Of a stretch of 64,000 nucleotides of DNA, positions 1 to 9,073 are shown one piece after another (the stretch's first letter is position 1; each line of letters starts with the position of its first letter). A program made the position numbers and the translations under genes. Under the pieces are notes generated by a model. That model was not told where the DNA came from, made no database searches, and saw nothing but the letters and a program-made list of their open reading frames with translations. The stretch comes from Bradyrhizobium guangxiense. GTDB taxonomy: Bacteria > Pseudomonadota > Alphaproteobacteria > Rhizobiales > Xanthobacteraceae. Location: NCBI RefSeq assembly GCF_004114915.1, contig NZ_CP022219.1, forward strand, positions 3,874,501-3,938,500. Direction: 5' to 3'.

Positions 1-1
1 T

Positions 2-1141
2 GGCCTCTCCCGCTGGCCGCACGTCACCCTGCGCAACCGCTGCGATGTGTTCGCGCTCGATGAGGACGAGCATGGCGTGCGCGTCCGCTATGAGGACCTC
101 TCGAACGGAAAACTCGCTGGAGTCCGCGCAGGCTATGTGATCGGCTGCGACGGCGCCCGCTCGCTGGTCCGCCGCTTCATCGGCTCCAGCATGGACGATC
201 TCGGCTTCCACGAGCGCTGGCTGGTGATCGACGTGCTGCTCAAGCGTGAGCGCGACGATCTTGGCGACTACAGCCTCCAGCATTGCAACCCTGCACGGCC
301 CGCGACCTATGTGCGCGGCACCGGCACGCGGCGGCGCTGGGAAATCACGATTCTTCCGGGCGAGGATTCACACGAGATCGCGCAGCCCGCGAAAGTCTGG
401 GATCTGCTGTCGCGCTGGATCACGCCCGACGATGCCGACATCGAGCGTGCTGCGGTCTACACCTTTCATTCCGTCATCGCACGGCGATGGCGAAGTGGAC
501 GATTGCTGCTCGCGGGAGATTCCGCACACCAGACCCCGCCTTTTCTCGGACAGGGTATGTGCGCAGGCATCCGCGATGCCGCGAATCTTGCGTGGAAGCT
601 CAACGCCATCATCCGGGGCGTCTCAAGGTCGGAGCTGCTCGACACCTATCAGAACGAGCGCGAACCGCATGTGCGCGAATTCATCGAGCTCGCCATTCGG
701 CTGGGCGGCGTGATCAATACCAAGGCGATCGAAGCTGGCCTTGCCGCTGGAGAGATTCGCGAGAACGCGCCCGTGAAGCTCGAGGTGAAGAAGCCTCTGC
801 TCGGCCCCGGGCTGGCGCCCCGCGACCAGCCTCTCGCCGGAGATCTGGCGCCGCAGTTCGAGCTTCGGGACGGCAGCCGCAGCGACGATCGTGTCGGCTA
901 CGGCCATGTCCTGCTCGCCGCAAACGCGGCCGCCCTCTCCTCACGCCCGGCTCTTGCGGGACTCAAAATCCTGACCGGCGACGATGCTTACGCCATCGGC
1001 GACTGGCTGCGCAGGCACGGCATCATCGCCGCGCTCGTTCGCCCCGACCGCTATGTGCGCGGCACGGCGCGGAACGAGACCGAGCTCGACCAGCTCATCG
1101 CCGCCATCACGCCTTCAACCCACGTGCCGTCCGCGGCCTGA
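2..1141 (+). CDS. FAD-dependent aromatic hydroxylase, MhpA-like (5' end outside window)
   Basis: Class A flavoprotein monooxygenase; the family uses NAD(P)H and O2 to hydroxylate a phenolic ring. The frame is open to the left edge, so the N-terminal GxGxxG FAD-binding segment is missing from view. Seen here are the second FAD motif (IGCDGARSLVRR) and the GD motif with its flanking stretch (LLAGDSAHQTPPFLGQGM), which closely follows 3-(3-hydroxyphenyl)propionate hydroxylases. The last ~100 residues resemble the thioredoxin-like tail of this group. It lies 24 bases before a fumarylacetoacetase-family gene, which fits a ring-degradation operon. The true substrate cannot be read from the sequence. 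Confidence 0.9.
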   Translation, partial: GLSRWPHVTLRNRCDVFALDEDEHGVRVRYEDLSNGKLAGVRAGYVIGCDGARSLVRRFIGSSMDDLGFHERWLVIDVLLKRERDDLGDYSLQHCNPARPATYVRGTGTRRRWEITILPGEDSHEIAQPAKVWDLLSRWITPDDADIERAAVYTFHSVIARRWRSGRLLLAGDSAHQTPPFLGQGMCAGIRDAANLAWKLNAIIRGVSRSELLDTYQNEREPHVREFIELAIRLGGVINTKAIEAGLAAGEIRENAPVKLEVKKPLLGPGLAPRDQPLAGDLAPQFELRDGSRSDDRVGYGHVLLAANAAALSSRPALAGLKILTGDDAYAIGDWLRRHGIIAALVRPDRYVRGTARNETELDQLIAAITPSTHVPSAA

Positions 1142-1165
1142 AGCGAACACTCCTAGGGATATCTC

Positions 1166-2017
1166 ATGAAGCTGCTGTCTTTCATCACCGACGGCCGCGC
1201 CTCTTTCGGCGCCGTCAAGGACAACGGTGTCGTCGATCTCGGTGCGCGCATGACGGGCTGTTCAACGCTGCGGCAGTTGCTCGAAGCTGGGCGCCTTGCC
1301 GAGGCGGCCAAGCTCGTCGCGGCCGCCGCGCCTGATCATCCGCTCGACAAGATCAGCTTCGCCCCCGTGATCCCGGACCCCGGCAAGATCATTTGCGTCG
1401 GCTTGAACTACCGCGACCATGTCGCCGAGACCGGACGCACCGTCACCGAGAACCCGGCGCTGTTCGTCCGCTTCCCCTGCAGCCAGGTCGGCCATCTCCA
1501 GCCGATCGTGAAGCCGAAGGTGAGCGACGATTTCGACTATGAAGGCGAGCTCGCGCTCGTCATCGGCAAGCAGGGCCGGCACATCCCGGCGAGCCGCGCG
1601 CTCGATCATATCGCCGGCTATTCCTGCTACAACGAAGGCAGCGTCCGCGACTGGCAGCGCCACACCAGCCAGTTTCTTTCCGGCAAGACCTTTGCCGAGA
1701 GCGGCAGCTTCGGCCCGTGGCTGGGGACAGCGGACGAGATTCCCGATCCGTCAAAGCTCACCCTGCAGACGCGCCTGAACGGCACTTTGGTGCAGAACAC
1801 CACCACCGACCTCCTGATCACCGCGATCCCCGAGCTGATCGCCTACATCTCCACGATCTGTCCGCTCGTCCCCGGCGACGTCATCGTCACCGGCACGCCC
1901 GGCGGCGTCGGCGCCAAGCGCACGCCGCCCTTGTGGATGCAGCCCGGCGACAACGTCGAGGTCGAGATCTCAGGCATCGGAACCTTGCGCAACACGGTCA
2001 TCGCCGAACCGGCCTGA
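1166..2017 (+). CDS. Fumarylacetoacetate hydrolase family protein
   Basis: 283 residues, the usual length for the single-domain FAH family, whose members hydrolyse or decarboxylate ring-cleavage products in aromatic catabolism using a divalent metal. The typical blocks are present: GLNYRDHVAETGR near residue 80, the acidic metal-binding stretch DFDYEGELALVIGK near 118-131, and GTPGGVG near 240. The ATG follows a weak AGGGATATCTC leader. It is the middle gene of a tightly spaced group: hydroxylase upstream (24 bases) and a periplasmic binding protein downstream (41 bases). Family sure; exact reaction (hydrolase, isomerase or decarboxylase) unknown. Confidence 0.9.
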   Translation: MKLLSFITDGRASFGAVKDNGVVDLGARMTGCSTLRQLLEAGRLAEAAKLVAAAAPDHPLDKISFAPVIPDPGKIICVGLNYRDHVAETGRTVTENPALFVRFPCSQVGHLQPIVKPKVSDDFDYEGELALVIGKQGRHIPASRALDHIAGYSCYNEGSVRDWQRHTSQFLSGKTFAESGSFGPWLGTADEIPDPSKLTLQTRLNGTLVQNTTTDLLITAIPELIAYISTICPLVPGDVIVTGTPGGVGAKRTPPLWMQPGDNVEVEISGIGTLRNTVIAEPA

Positions 2018-2058
2018 CGACGCCTTCGAACAATCAAAATGACAAACGGGGAAACACC

Positions 2059-3270
2059 ATGGGCAACCTTCGCGCTGCATCCGCCGCCATCCTGCTGGTC
2101 ACGCTGGCGTTCGCAGGCCCGCCTGCGCGCGCCGAGATCAAGGGTGAGACAATCCGCATCGGCGTGCTCACCGACATGAACGGCGTATTCGCAACTGCCA
2201 TGGGCCCGGGTTCAGTCGAGGCGGCGCGGATGGCCGCGGAAGAGTTCGGCGGCAAGATCAATGGCAAGCCGATCGAGATCCTGCAGGCCGATCACCAGAA
2301 CAAGCCGGATCTGGCGGCATCGCTCGCACGCAAATGGTTCAGCGAAGGTGTCCAGGCGATCGCCGACGGCGGCAGCTCCGGCGCCGCCCTCGCCGTGCAA
2401 GAGCTGGTGCGCGGCAACGGCAGGATCTTCCTCATCTCCGGCGCCGGTGCCAACCAGCTCACCGATGAAGCCTGTGCGCCGACCAGCGTGCAGTGGACCC
2501 AGGACGCCTATTCCACCGCGACCGCCGTGGTCTCCGGCATCATGCGGACCAGCAAGGAGCCATGGTTCTTCATCACCGGCGACTATGCGTTCGGCCATTC
2601 GATCGAGGCGACGGCGCGCGGGCGCATCGGCGAGCTCGGCGGCAAGGTCGCCGGCAGCGTCAAGGCGCAGCTCGGTACGCCCGATTTCAGCTCGTTCCTG
2701 CTTCAGGCGCAGTCGTCGGGCGCCAAGATCCTCGCCATCAACGTCGCCGGCGACAACGCCACCGCGATCAAGCAGGCCGAGGAGTTCGGCCTCGCCGATC
2801 AGGGCATCAAGATCGTGCCGATGTCGTTTCAAAACGTCGATATCGAGTCGGTCGGGTTGAAGGCAACCCGCGGCGACCTCATCGTCACCTCCTTCTTCGA
2901 GGACGTCTCCCCCGCCGCCCGGAAGTTCTCCGACGCCTTCTATGCGCGGCGGAAAGCAATGCCCTCGCAGATCCAGGCCGGTGTCTATTCCGCCGTGCGC
3001 CACTATCTGCAGGCCGTGAAGGACACCGACTCCGACGAGAGCGCTGTCGTGATGGCCAAGATGAAGGCGACGCCGGTGTCGGACGCCTACACCCCCAACG
3101 GCCGCATCCGGGAGGATCAGCGCATGGTGCACGATCTTTACCTGGTCCAGGTCAAGACGCCCCAGGAGTCCCGGGGTCCATGGGATTTCGTCAAGCTGGT
3201 CGCGACCATCCCGCCCGACCAAGCCTTCCGTCCGCTCGACCGCAGCAAGTGCAGCCTGGTGGGCAAATAG
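2059..3270 (+). CDS. ABC transporter substrate-binding protein (branched-chain amino acid / aromatic acid type)
   Basis: 403 residues of the Peripla_BP_6 / LivJ-like family. The ATG at 2059 is preceded by GGGGAAAC and starts a clear Sec signal peptide ending near PPARAEI; the frame is open much further upstream but that part overlaps the preceding gene. The mature part begins with IRIGVLTDMNGVFA, typical of this family. In rhizobia such proteins often capture aromatic acids as well as amino acids, and placement behind a hydroxylase and an FAH enzyme suggests an aromatic ligand (inference). No permease or ATPase genes are nearby, so it must use transport parts encoded elsewhere. Confidence 0.88.
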   Translation: MGNLRAASAAILLVTLAFAGPPARAEIKGETIRIGVLTDMNGVFATAMGPGSVEAARMAAEEFGGKINGKPIEILQADHQNKPDLAASLARKWFSEGVQAIADGGSSGAALAVQELVRGNGRIFLISGAGANQLTDEACAPTSVQWTQDAYSTATAVVSGIMRTSKEPWFFITGDYAFGHSIEATARGRIGELGGKVAGSVKAQLGTPDFSSFLLQAQSSGAKILAINVAGDNATAIKQAEEFGLADQGIKIVPMSFQNVDIESVGLKATRGDLIVTSFFEDVSPAARKFSDAFYARRKAMPSQIQAGVYSAVRHYLQAVKDTDSDESAVVMAKMKATPVSDAYTPNGRIREDQRMVHDLYLVQVKTPQESRGPWDFVKLVATIPPDQAFRPLDRSKCSLVGK

Positions 3271-3362
3271 AGCGTTATCAAGCGAAGTGGACACCGGTTC
3301 GCGCGAAGAAACGCGTCAAACCAAGAACCTGGAGCAACGTTCCATCGGAACGCTGCTCCAGG
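3271..3362. repeat. Intergenic repeat with terminal hairpin (family F)
   Basis: The stretch begins right after a stop codon with GAAGTGGACACCGGTTCGCG-like sequence, which I recognise from memory as a motif recurring between genes of Bradyrhizobium and relatives. It ends in a nearly perfect inverted repeat at 3328-3362 (arms CCTGGAGCAACGTTCC and GGAACGCTGCTCCAGG, one mismatch, 3-base loop). It separates the convergent genes at 2059 and 3364 and may act as a two-way terminator, although no T-run follows on either strand. Confidence 0.6.
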
Positions 3363-3363
3363 C

Positions 3364-4206
3364 TTACGCCAGATACAGCGCCAGATAGCCTTCCATCGCA
3401 TAGAGCGCGCAGAGCGCCAGGCTCGACCACACGGCGGCGCTGAAATACAGGAACATCCAGGTCAGCTCGCCCTTCCAATGCGCGACGTCGTGGGTCACCA
3501 CCCAGCGCGTCGAAACGTCATGCAGGCCCTCGATGAGGCCGAGGAACGTGTTGCCCTCGGCGTGCCCTGCCCGCCAGCGGCTGAGATACATCGGCACGTC
3601 GACGGTGACGAGGAAGGCGAGAAAGCAAGCGATGCCGACGATGCCTGACATCAGCGCCCAGCGCACCATGCCCTGGAATTCCGGCATCAGGCGGCACAGC
3701 GCGATGCCGGCCAGGAAGAAGGTCACCGCCCACAGCGAGTTCTCGATCCCGTTGTAGAGGAAGTTGGTCGTCACCACCGCGTACCAGGAGAAACACTCCG
3801 CGATGATGATGATGGGCACGATCACCAGCGCGATGTTCACCGCGGTCTCGGCGCCCGTCATCTTGCCGAGCTGATGCAGGATGATCGCCCATTGCGCGAC
3901 GAAGCAGAGCTCGGCCACGGTCGCGACCGTCCGGCCGACGACGACGCTCGACAACCAGGTGTCGAACAGGCAGATGCGCTGCACGTCGGCGCGTGGCAGC
4001 ACCGAGCGGAACGCGCAGCCGAAAACATAGCCGGCGCAAAGCAGGAACATCAGCCCGATATCCGAGCCGCCGCCGTGGCTGCTAGAGGGCGTCGGATAAA
4101 ACTCGCGGTACAGCATGAACCAGACGAGGATGTTGGCCGCGCTCACAAGCGTCAGGGAGCCCCACCACCACGCGAGAGGATTTGACCGCGCCTGCCACTG
4201 CAACAT
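3364..4206 (-). CDS. Multi-pass membrane protein of unknown function
   Basis: 280 residues with about six to seven hydrophobic segments spread over the whole length (for example around 13-33, 52-70, 90-112, 122-142, 155-175, 185-203 and near the C-terminus). I do not recognise the family. Several His and Trp residues sit in the last loop (THDVAHWKGELTW), which could point to a redox or metal role but proves nothing. It is divergent from the IclR-type regulator at 4418 across a 211-base region containing an inverted repeat, so it is a candidate target of that regulator. Confidence 0.75.
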   Translation of the reverse strand: MLQWQARSNPLAWWWGSLTLVSAANILVWFMLYREFYPTPSSSHGGGSDIGLMFLLCAGYVFGCAFRSVLPRADVQRICLFDTWLSSVVVGRTVATVAELCFVAQWAIILHQLGKMTGAETAVNIALVIVPIIIIAECFSWYAVVTTNFLYNGIENSLWAVTFFLAGIALCRLMPEFQGMVRWALMSGIVGIACFLAFLVTVDVPMYLSRWRAGHAEGNTFLGLIEGLHDVSTRWVVTHDVAHWKGELTWMFLYFSAAVWSSLALCALYAMEGYLALYLA

Positions 4207-4340
4207 GAACCGCTCCGCAAATTACCTATCTGACATGTCGACGTAATAATCCTGTCACAAGTCGGCATGCAATCACGACAAAAATCTGCGTGTTGGATCG
4301 GTCCAGCGCATCCTTTCATGGAACGGCGGCCCATATGTAT

Positions 4341-4388
4341 TGTCCACATATCGGACATTTTATCGATAATCGATGAATTTATTGGACA
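4341..4388. promoter_or_regulatory. Possible IclR operator region
   Basis: The divergent intergenic region carries an inverted repeat TGTCC-N7-GGACA at 4341-4357 and a further GGACA at 4384-4388, with the AT-rich ATCGATAATCGAT between them. It lies directly before the IclR-type gene. Autoregulation through such short inverted repeats is common in the family; the assignment here is inference. Confidence 0.35.
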
Positions 4389-4417
4389 GCGCTGATGCGG
4401 CCGTTCGATAGTTGGGA

Positions 4418-5302
4418 ATGCCTAGGACAGACTCATCCAAGTCGCGACACCCGCCCTCCTCCGCCGCTGCCGTGCTGGCGGAGAGCGTCGATGACGCCGC
4501 CTTCTCCACAACGCTGGCAAAGGGGCTCGTCGTGCTCGAAGCGTTCAGGGGCGGGAGTACGCTGCTGGGCAACATGGAGCTGTCGACACTGACGGGTATT
4601 CCACGGCCGACGGTGGCGCGGCTGACCCACACGTTGGCTGAGCTCGGCTATCTCCGCTACGACGCCGAGCGGTCAAAGTACCGCGTCGGTGCGCGGGCAC
4701 TGCGCATCGCGCATCCTCTGCTCGCCGGAATGCAATTCCGCCAGGTCGCACGGCCCATGATGCAGGAGCTCGCGCTCAGCGTCCGCGGCACTGTCTCGAT
4801 CGGCCTGCTCGACGCCACCTCGATGATCTACGTCGAGACCGCGCGCTCCGGCGACGTCGGCCCGCACGTGCCCGACATCGGCATGCCGATCCCCGTGGCG
4901 CTGACCGCCATGGGACGCGCCGCGGCGGCGACCTTGCCGCCGGCCGATGCCGACCGGCTCGAACGGAACATCGCCGCCGAAGATTCCGGGCTATGGACGG
5001 CTTTTCGCGACAAGTACCGGGCCGGGATCGTGCAATGCAAAAGCCGCGGCTTCTGCACATGCTGGGGCGAGTACATCGCCTCCATCCATGCGGTCGCGGC
5101 GCCGCTGTTTCACGCGAGCGAATCGAAGCAGTCGTTCTCGATCAATTGCGGCATCCCCGCGTTTCGCCTCCAGCCGGGCCAGCTGGAAGCCGAGATCGGC
5201 CCGCGCATCGCAGCGCTCGCCGACAGCATCCGCGCCATCGTTGGACACACGGAACTCGCGCCGCCGCGCAAGACCAAGAAGATCACAAGCGGCGGGACAT
5301 GA
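4418..5302 (+). CDS. IclR family transcriptional regulator
   Basis: About 294 residues. An N-terminal winged helix-turn-helix (MELSTLTGIPRPTVARLTHT, residues ~52-71) is followed by the IclR effector-binding domain with conserved VSIGLLD and an area rich in small residues. The ATG at 4418 (or a TTG at 4412) is just after an in-frame stop, so the start is well bounded. The N-terminal ~30 residues before the HTH are long and polar. Its stop is one base before the start of the CoA-transferase gene, so it is co-transcribed with a catabolic operon, and it probably controls that operon in response to an organic acid or its CoA ester (inference). Confidence 0.9.
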   Translation: MPRTDSSKSRHPPSSAAAVLAESVDDAAFSTTLAKGLVVLEAFRGGSTLLGNMELSTLTGIPRPTVARLTHTLAELGYLRYDAERSKYRVGARALRIAHPLLAGMQFRQVARPMMQELALSVRGTVSIGLLDATSMIYVETARSGDVGPHVPDIGMPIPVALTAMGRAAAATLPPADADRLERNIAAEDSGLWTAFRDKYRAGIVQCKSRGFCTCWGEYIASIHAVAAPLFHASESKQSFSINCGIPAFRLQPGQLEAEIGPRIAALADSIRAIVGHTELAPPRKTKKITSGGT

Positions 5303-5303
5303 C

Positions 5304-6500
5304 ATGGCTGGACCGCTCGAGGGATTGAAGGTTCTCGACATCGCGACGATCATCGCAGCGCCCTTTGCCGCAACGCTGCTGGCCGACTACGGCGCCGAGG
5401 TGCTCAAGATCGAGATGCCCGGCCAGGGCGACGGCGTACGCTCGTTTCCGCCGTTCAAGGACGGCAAGCCGCTGTGGTGGAAGGCGGCCAACCGCAACAA
5501 GAAGTTTGCCACGCTCGACCTGCGCACGCGGGACGGACTTGCGCTGTTCAAGCAGCTGCTTCCGCATTTCGACGTGCTGATCGAGAATTTCCGTCCGGGA
5601 ACGCTTGATCGATGCGGCCTGCCCAAGGAGGTGCTGTGGTCGATCCAGCCGCGCCTCGTGATCCTGCGCGCTACCGCCTTCGGGCAGGATGGCCCCTATC
5701 GCGAGCGGCCCGGCTTTGCCCGCATCTTCGAGGCCATGGGCGGGCTCACCTACATCACGGGGGAGACGGATGGCGAGCCGACCCATCCCGGATATCCGAT
5801 CGGAGATTCGATCGGCGGCCTGTTCGGCGCCGTCGGCGTGCTGGCGGCGTTGTGGAAACGGGCGCGTGATCCCGATGCGCCCGGCGAGGAGATCGATCTT
5901 TCGCTGACTGAGGCCACTTTCCGCCTGCTCGACGTTCTCGCCATCGAGCACGATCAGCTCGGCGCCGTTCGCAGCCGCATCGGCAACGCCAACGGCTATT
6001 CGGCGCCGCCTGCCGTGTTCCGCACCAGCGACGACCACTGGGTGACGCTCGCAGGTTCGACCAACGCACTCTTCGCCGCGAACTGCCGGGCGATCGAACG
6101 GCCCGACCTCATCGACGATCCGCGCTTCGCCAGCAACGACCGGCGCGTCAAGCACGCCTCCGAGCTCAACCACATCTTCGCCACCTGGTGTGCCGCCCAT
6201 CCCCTCGGCGAGGTCCTCGCCAAATTCAATGCCGCACAGGGAACGCTCGCTCCGATCTATTCGATCGACCAGATCGCGGGCGACCCGCAAGTGAAGGCGC
6301 GCGAGGTGATCACACGCGTCGCCGACCGCGATTTTGGCACCGTCGCCATGACCAATGTCGTCCCACGCTTCACCAATGATCCCGCGCGAATACGTCACGC
6401 CGCCGGCGACGTCGGCCAGGACAATGACGAGGTGTTTCGGGATTGGCTCGGCCTTTCGGACCAGGAGATCGAACGACTCACCGATCGGAAGGTGATCTGA
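5304..6500 (+). CDS. CaiB/BaiF family (class III) CoA transferase
   Basis: 398 residues, the normal length for class III CoA transferases, which move CoA between carboxylic acids through an aspartyl-CoA anhydride. The start MAGPLEGLKVLDIATIIAAP matches the family N-terminus; the longer open frame upstream overlaps the IclR gene and is not used. Other family marks are LLADYGAEVLKIE, NRNKKFATLDLRTRDG and the IGDSIGGLFGAVGVLAALW region, whose Asp is the likely catalytic residue. It is followed by two binding-protein genes, suggesting uptake and CoA activation of one organic acid. Confidence 0.92.
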   Translation: MAGPLEGLKVLDIATIIAAPFAATLLADYGAEVLKIEMPGQGDGVRSFPPFKDGKPLWWKAANRNKKFATLDLRTRDGLALFKQLLPHFDVLIENFRPGTLDRCGLPKEVLWSIQPRLVILRATAFGQDGPYRERPGFARIFEAMGGLTYITGETDGEPTHPGYPIGDSIGGLFGAVGVLAALWKRARDPDAPGEEIDLSLTEATFRLLDVLAIEHDQLGAVRSRIGNANGYSAPPAVFRTSDDHWVTLAGSTNALFAANCRAIERPDLIDDPRFASNDRRVKHASELNHIFATWCAAHPLGEVLAKFNAAQGTLAPIYSIDQIAGDPQVKAREVITRVADRDFGTVAMTNVVPRFTNDPARIRHAAGDVGQDNDEVFRDWLGLSDQEIERLTDRKVI

Positions 6501-6542
6501 ACGTCACAAGAAGACCAACAATAAAACGGGAGGAAGACAACA

Positions 6543-7529
6543 GTGGCATCGCTCGAAGTCACACGCCGAACCCTGCTGAGCACGATCGCGGGCGGCCTGG
6601 TCGCCGGATCCAGCCTGGCGGCAAGCGCCGAGGATGCATGGCCCTCGCGCATGGTGCGGCTGATCTCACCTTACGGGCCCGGCGGCTCCAACGACATCTC
6701 GCTGCGCCTGCTCGCCGAGGAGTTCGGCCGCAGTCTCCGCCAGCAGTTCATCGTTGAGAACAAGCCGGGTGCCGGCACCCGCATCGCCAACGACATGGTC
6801 GCCCATGCGCCGGGCGACGGCTACACCATTCTCTACGTTGCGGCCCCCTACGCCACCGCCGAGGCGCTGTTCGGCAAGCTGACCTATGACCGCAAGGATC
6901 TGCAGCCGGTTGCCATGGTGGTGATCGCGCCGCTGTTTCTCATCATCAGCGCCGACGCCCCATTCAAGACGCTTCCCGAGCTGATCGCCTACGGCAAATC
7001 GAAGCCGGATGGACTGACCTTCGCTTCGCCGGGCGCCGGCTCGCAGCCGCACCTTGCCGGAGAGCTGCTGTTCCGCGATGCCGGCGTCAAGGGTCTCAAC
7101 ATCCCGTTCCGGGGCGATGCCGCTTCCTATACCGAGCTGCTCGCCGGCCGCGTCGACGCCACGCTGACCGCGCTGCCGACCGCCCTGCCCTACATCCAGA
7201 GCGGCAAGTTCATCGTGCTCGGCGTCGCCTCGCCCGAGCGCAGCGCACTCTATCCGCAGGCGCCCACCTTGCGCGAGCAGGGCTTTCCCAACGTCGCCGC
7301 CGCCGGCTGGTACGGCTTCATGGCGCCGTCTGCGACGCCGCGCGCGATCATCGACAAGCTCCAGGCAGAAGTCCTGCGCGCGCTCGCCGAGCCGGCGATC
7401 AAGGACAAGCTGACCGCTCAAGGTCTGGAGGTACGCGCGGGCGACGCCGCCGCATTCGGCCAGTTCATCGATAGCGAGACCCAAAAATGGACCAGGCTGA
7501 TCCGCGACGCCGGTCTCAAGGGTGAATGA
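6543..7529 (+). CDS. Bug/TctC family tripartite tricarboxylate transporter binding protein
   Basis: 328 residues. The GTG start is supported by a strong GGAGGAAG ribosome site eight bases upstream. The N-terminus VTRRTLLSTIAGGLVAGSS has a twin-arginine pair and a hydrophobic core, so it may be Tat- or Sec-exported. The mature part starts AWPSRMVRLISPYGPGGSNDI, the classic Bug signature, and continues with VENKPGAGTRIANDMVA. These periplasmic proteins bind carboxylates for TctAB-type carriers. No TctA/TctB genes are adjacent. Likely same operon as the CoA transferase. Confidence 0.92.
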   Translation: MASLEVTRRTLLSTIAGGLVAGSSLAASAEDAWPSRMVRLISPYGPGGSNDISLRLLAEEFGRSLRQQFIVENKPGAGTRIANDMVAHAPGDGYTILYVAAPYATAEALFGKLTYDRKDLQPVAMVVIAPLFLIISADAPFKTLPELIAYGKSKPDGLTFASPGAGSQPHLAGELLFRDAGVKGLNIPFRGDAASYTELLAGRVDATLTALPTALPYIQSGKFIVLGVASPERSALYPQAPTLREQGFPNVAAAGWYGFMAPSATPRAIIDKLQAEVLRALAEPAIKDKLTAQGLEVRAGDAAAFGQFIDSETQKWTRLIRDAGLKGE

Positions 7530-7546
7530 CCGTTGGTGCACGGGGA

Positions 7547-8773
7547 ATGAAAATGAAGACCCGACTTCTCGAACGCGTCGCGGCCGCCGCACTCGCTCTG
7601 GCGATGTCGATCGCACAAGCACATGCGCAAAAGAAATATGATCCCGGCGCCTCCGATACCTCGATCAAGGTCGGACAGACCATTCCACTGAGCGGTCCGG
7701 CTTCGGCCTACGCCGTGATCGGCAAGACCCAGGCCGCTTACATGAGGATGATCAACGACCAGGGCGGCGTAAACGGCCGCAAGGTCGACCTGATCCAGTA
7801 TGACGACGCCTACTCGCCGCCGAAGACCGTAGAGCAGACCCGGAGGCTGGTCGAAAGCGACGAGGTGCTGCTGACGTTCCAGATCATCGGCACGGCGCCC
7901 AACGTCGCCGTGCAGAAATATCTCAATGCCAAGAAAATCCCGCAGCTCTTTGCCGCAACCGGTGCGGCGCGCTTCACCGATCCCAAGAACTTCCCCTGGA
8001 CGATGGGCTTCAACCCGTCCTATCTCGTCGAGGGCCGCATCTATGCGCAGTACCTCCTGAAGAGCCATCCGAATGCCAGGATCGGCGTGCTCTACCAGAA
8101 CGACGACCTCGGCAAGGACTATCTCGCCGGGCTCAAGGCCGGTCTTGGCGACAAGGCGAAGATGATCGTGGCCGAGACGTCCTACGAGATCACCGAGCCG
8201 ACGATCGACTCGCAGATTCTGCGGCTGAAGGACGCCGGTGCCGACGTGCTGTTCAGCGCCACGACGCCGAAACAGGCGGCCCAGGCCATCAAGAAGGTCG
8301 CGGAGATCGGCTGGAAGCCGTTGCACATCATCGACATCAACGCCTCCTCGCTCAGCGCCGTGCTGAAACCGGCAGGTCTGGACAATTCGAAGGGCGTCGT
8401 CAGCGTCGGCTACGTCAAGGATCCTGCCGATCCCGAATGGAAGGTCGATCCCGGCATGAAGCGCTATCTAGCCTTCATGGCCAAGTACTATCCCGACGGC
8501 GACAAGGATTCGAACCTGAACGTCTACGGCTACATCACCGCGCAGCTCCTGATTCAAGTGCTGAAGCAATGCGGCGACGACCTCACCCGCGACAATGTGA
8601 TGCGGCAGGCGGCCAACCTCAACAATATCGAGCTCGACCTGACGCTGCCCGGGATCTCGGTCACGACTTCGCCGACCGACTATCGCGTCAACAAGCAGTT
8701 CCAGATGGTGCAGTTCGACGGACAGCACTGGCAGAAGCTCGGCGAGATCGTGACGGACGAGGCCAGGGAGTGA
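7547..8773 (+). CDS. ABC transporter substrate-binding protein (Peripla_BP_6)
   Basis: About 408 residues, with a Sec signal peptide ending near QAHAQKK. An earlier ATG at 7526 overlaps the stop of the preceding gene (ATGA), but the ATG at 7547 follows GGGG and gives a normal signal peptide, so I prefer it; coupling through 7526 is possible. The mature protein begins SIKVGQTIPLSGPASAYAVI, typical for LivJ-like receptors, and includes INDQGGVNGRKVDLI. Third solute receptor in 9 kb and again without permease genes. Confidence 0.9.
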   Translation: MKMKTRLLERVAAAALALAMSIAQAHAQKKYDPGASDTSIKVGQTIPLSGPASAYAVIGKTQAAYMRMINDQGGVNGRKVDLIQYDDAYSPPKTVEQTRRLVESDEVLLTFQIIGTAPNVAVQKYLNAKKIPQLFAATGAARFTDPKNFPWTMGFNPSYLVEGRIYAQYLLKSHPNARIGVLYQNDDLGKDYLAGLKAGLGDKAKMIVAETSYEITEPTIDSQILRLKDAGADVLFSATTPKQAAQAIKKVAEIGWKPLHIIDINASSLSAVLKPAGLDNSKGVVSVGYVKDPADPEWKVDPGMKRYLAFMAKYYPDGDKDSNLNVYGYITAQLLIQVLKQCGDDLTRDNVMRQAANLNNIELDLTLPGISVTTSPTDYRVNKQFQMVQFDGQHWQKLGEIVTDEARE

Positions 8774-8806
8774 GGCGACAGCGCAAGGCTCGTGCGGGTG
8801 CGGCTC

Positions 8807-9073
8807 TCAATGCCGTCCCGCGCGACGGCCGCCGGCGCGGATGACATCGTCGCTCTCGTCGATATGGCGCTGATATTCGGAGATCGCACGGTTGGCCATG
8901 CGGATCCGGTTCGTCTGCCCCTCCTCGACCATCACCGTGATACGCTGGGCCAGGAACACGCAGGCATCGAACTCCTCGTGGATGGCGCCGGTGCGCACGA
9001 GAAAGTCCCAGGCGATCTCGTAGGCCTCCTCCGCGGCGGGATTGCGATAGTCGCTGAAGATGATGTGCGTCAT
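8807..9073 (-). CDS. Hypothetical protein
   Basis: 88 residues from an ATG at 9073 (MTHIIFSDYRNP). The composition is that of a soluble globular protein, with helical blocks such as EEAYEIAWDFLVRTG and IRMANRAISEYQRHID. No family recognised. It is convergent with the binding-protein gene ending at 8773. An upstream frame on the same strand ends in TGATG with this start, which would allow translational coupling if that frame is real. Confidence 0.6.
   Translation of the reverse strand: MTHIIFSDYRNPAAEEAYEIAWDFLVRTGAIHEEFDACVFLAQRITVMVEEGQTNRIRMANRAISEYQRHIDESDDVIRAGGRRAGRH

Noticed and set aside
3328..3362. Calling the hairpin a Rho-independent terminator
   Set aside because: It has no T-run on either side and belongs to a repeat element; kept as repeat only.
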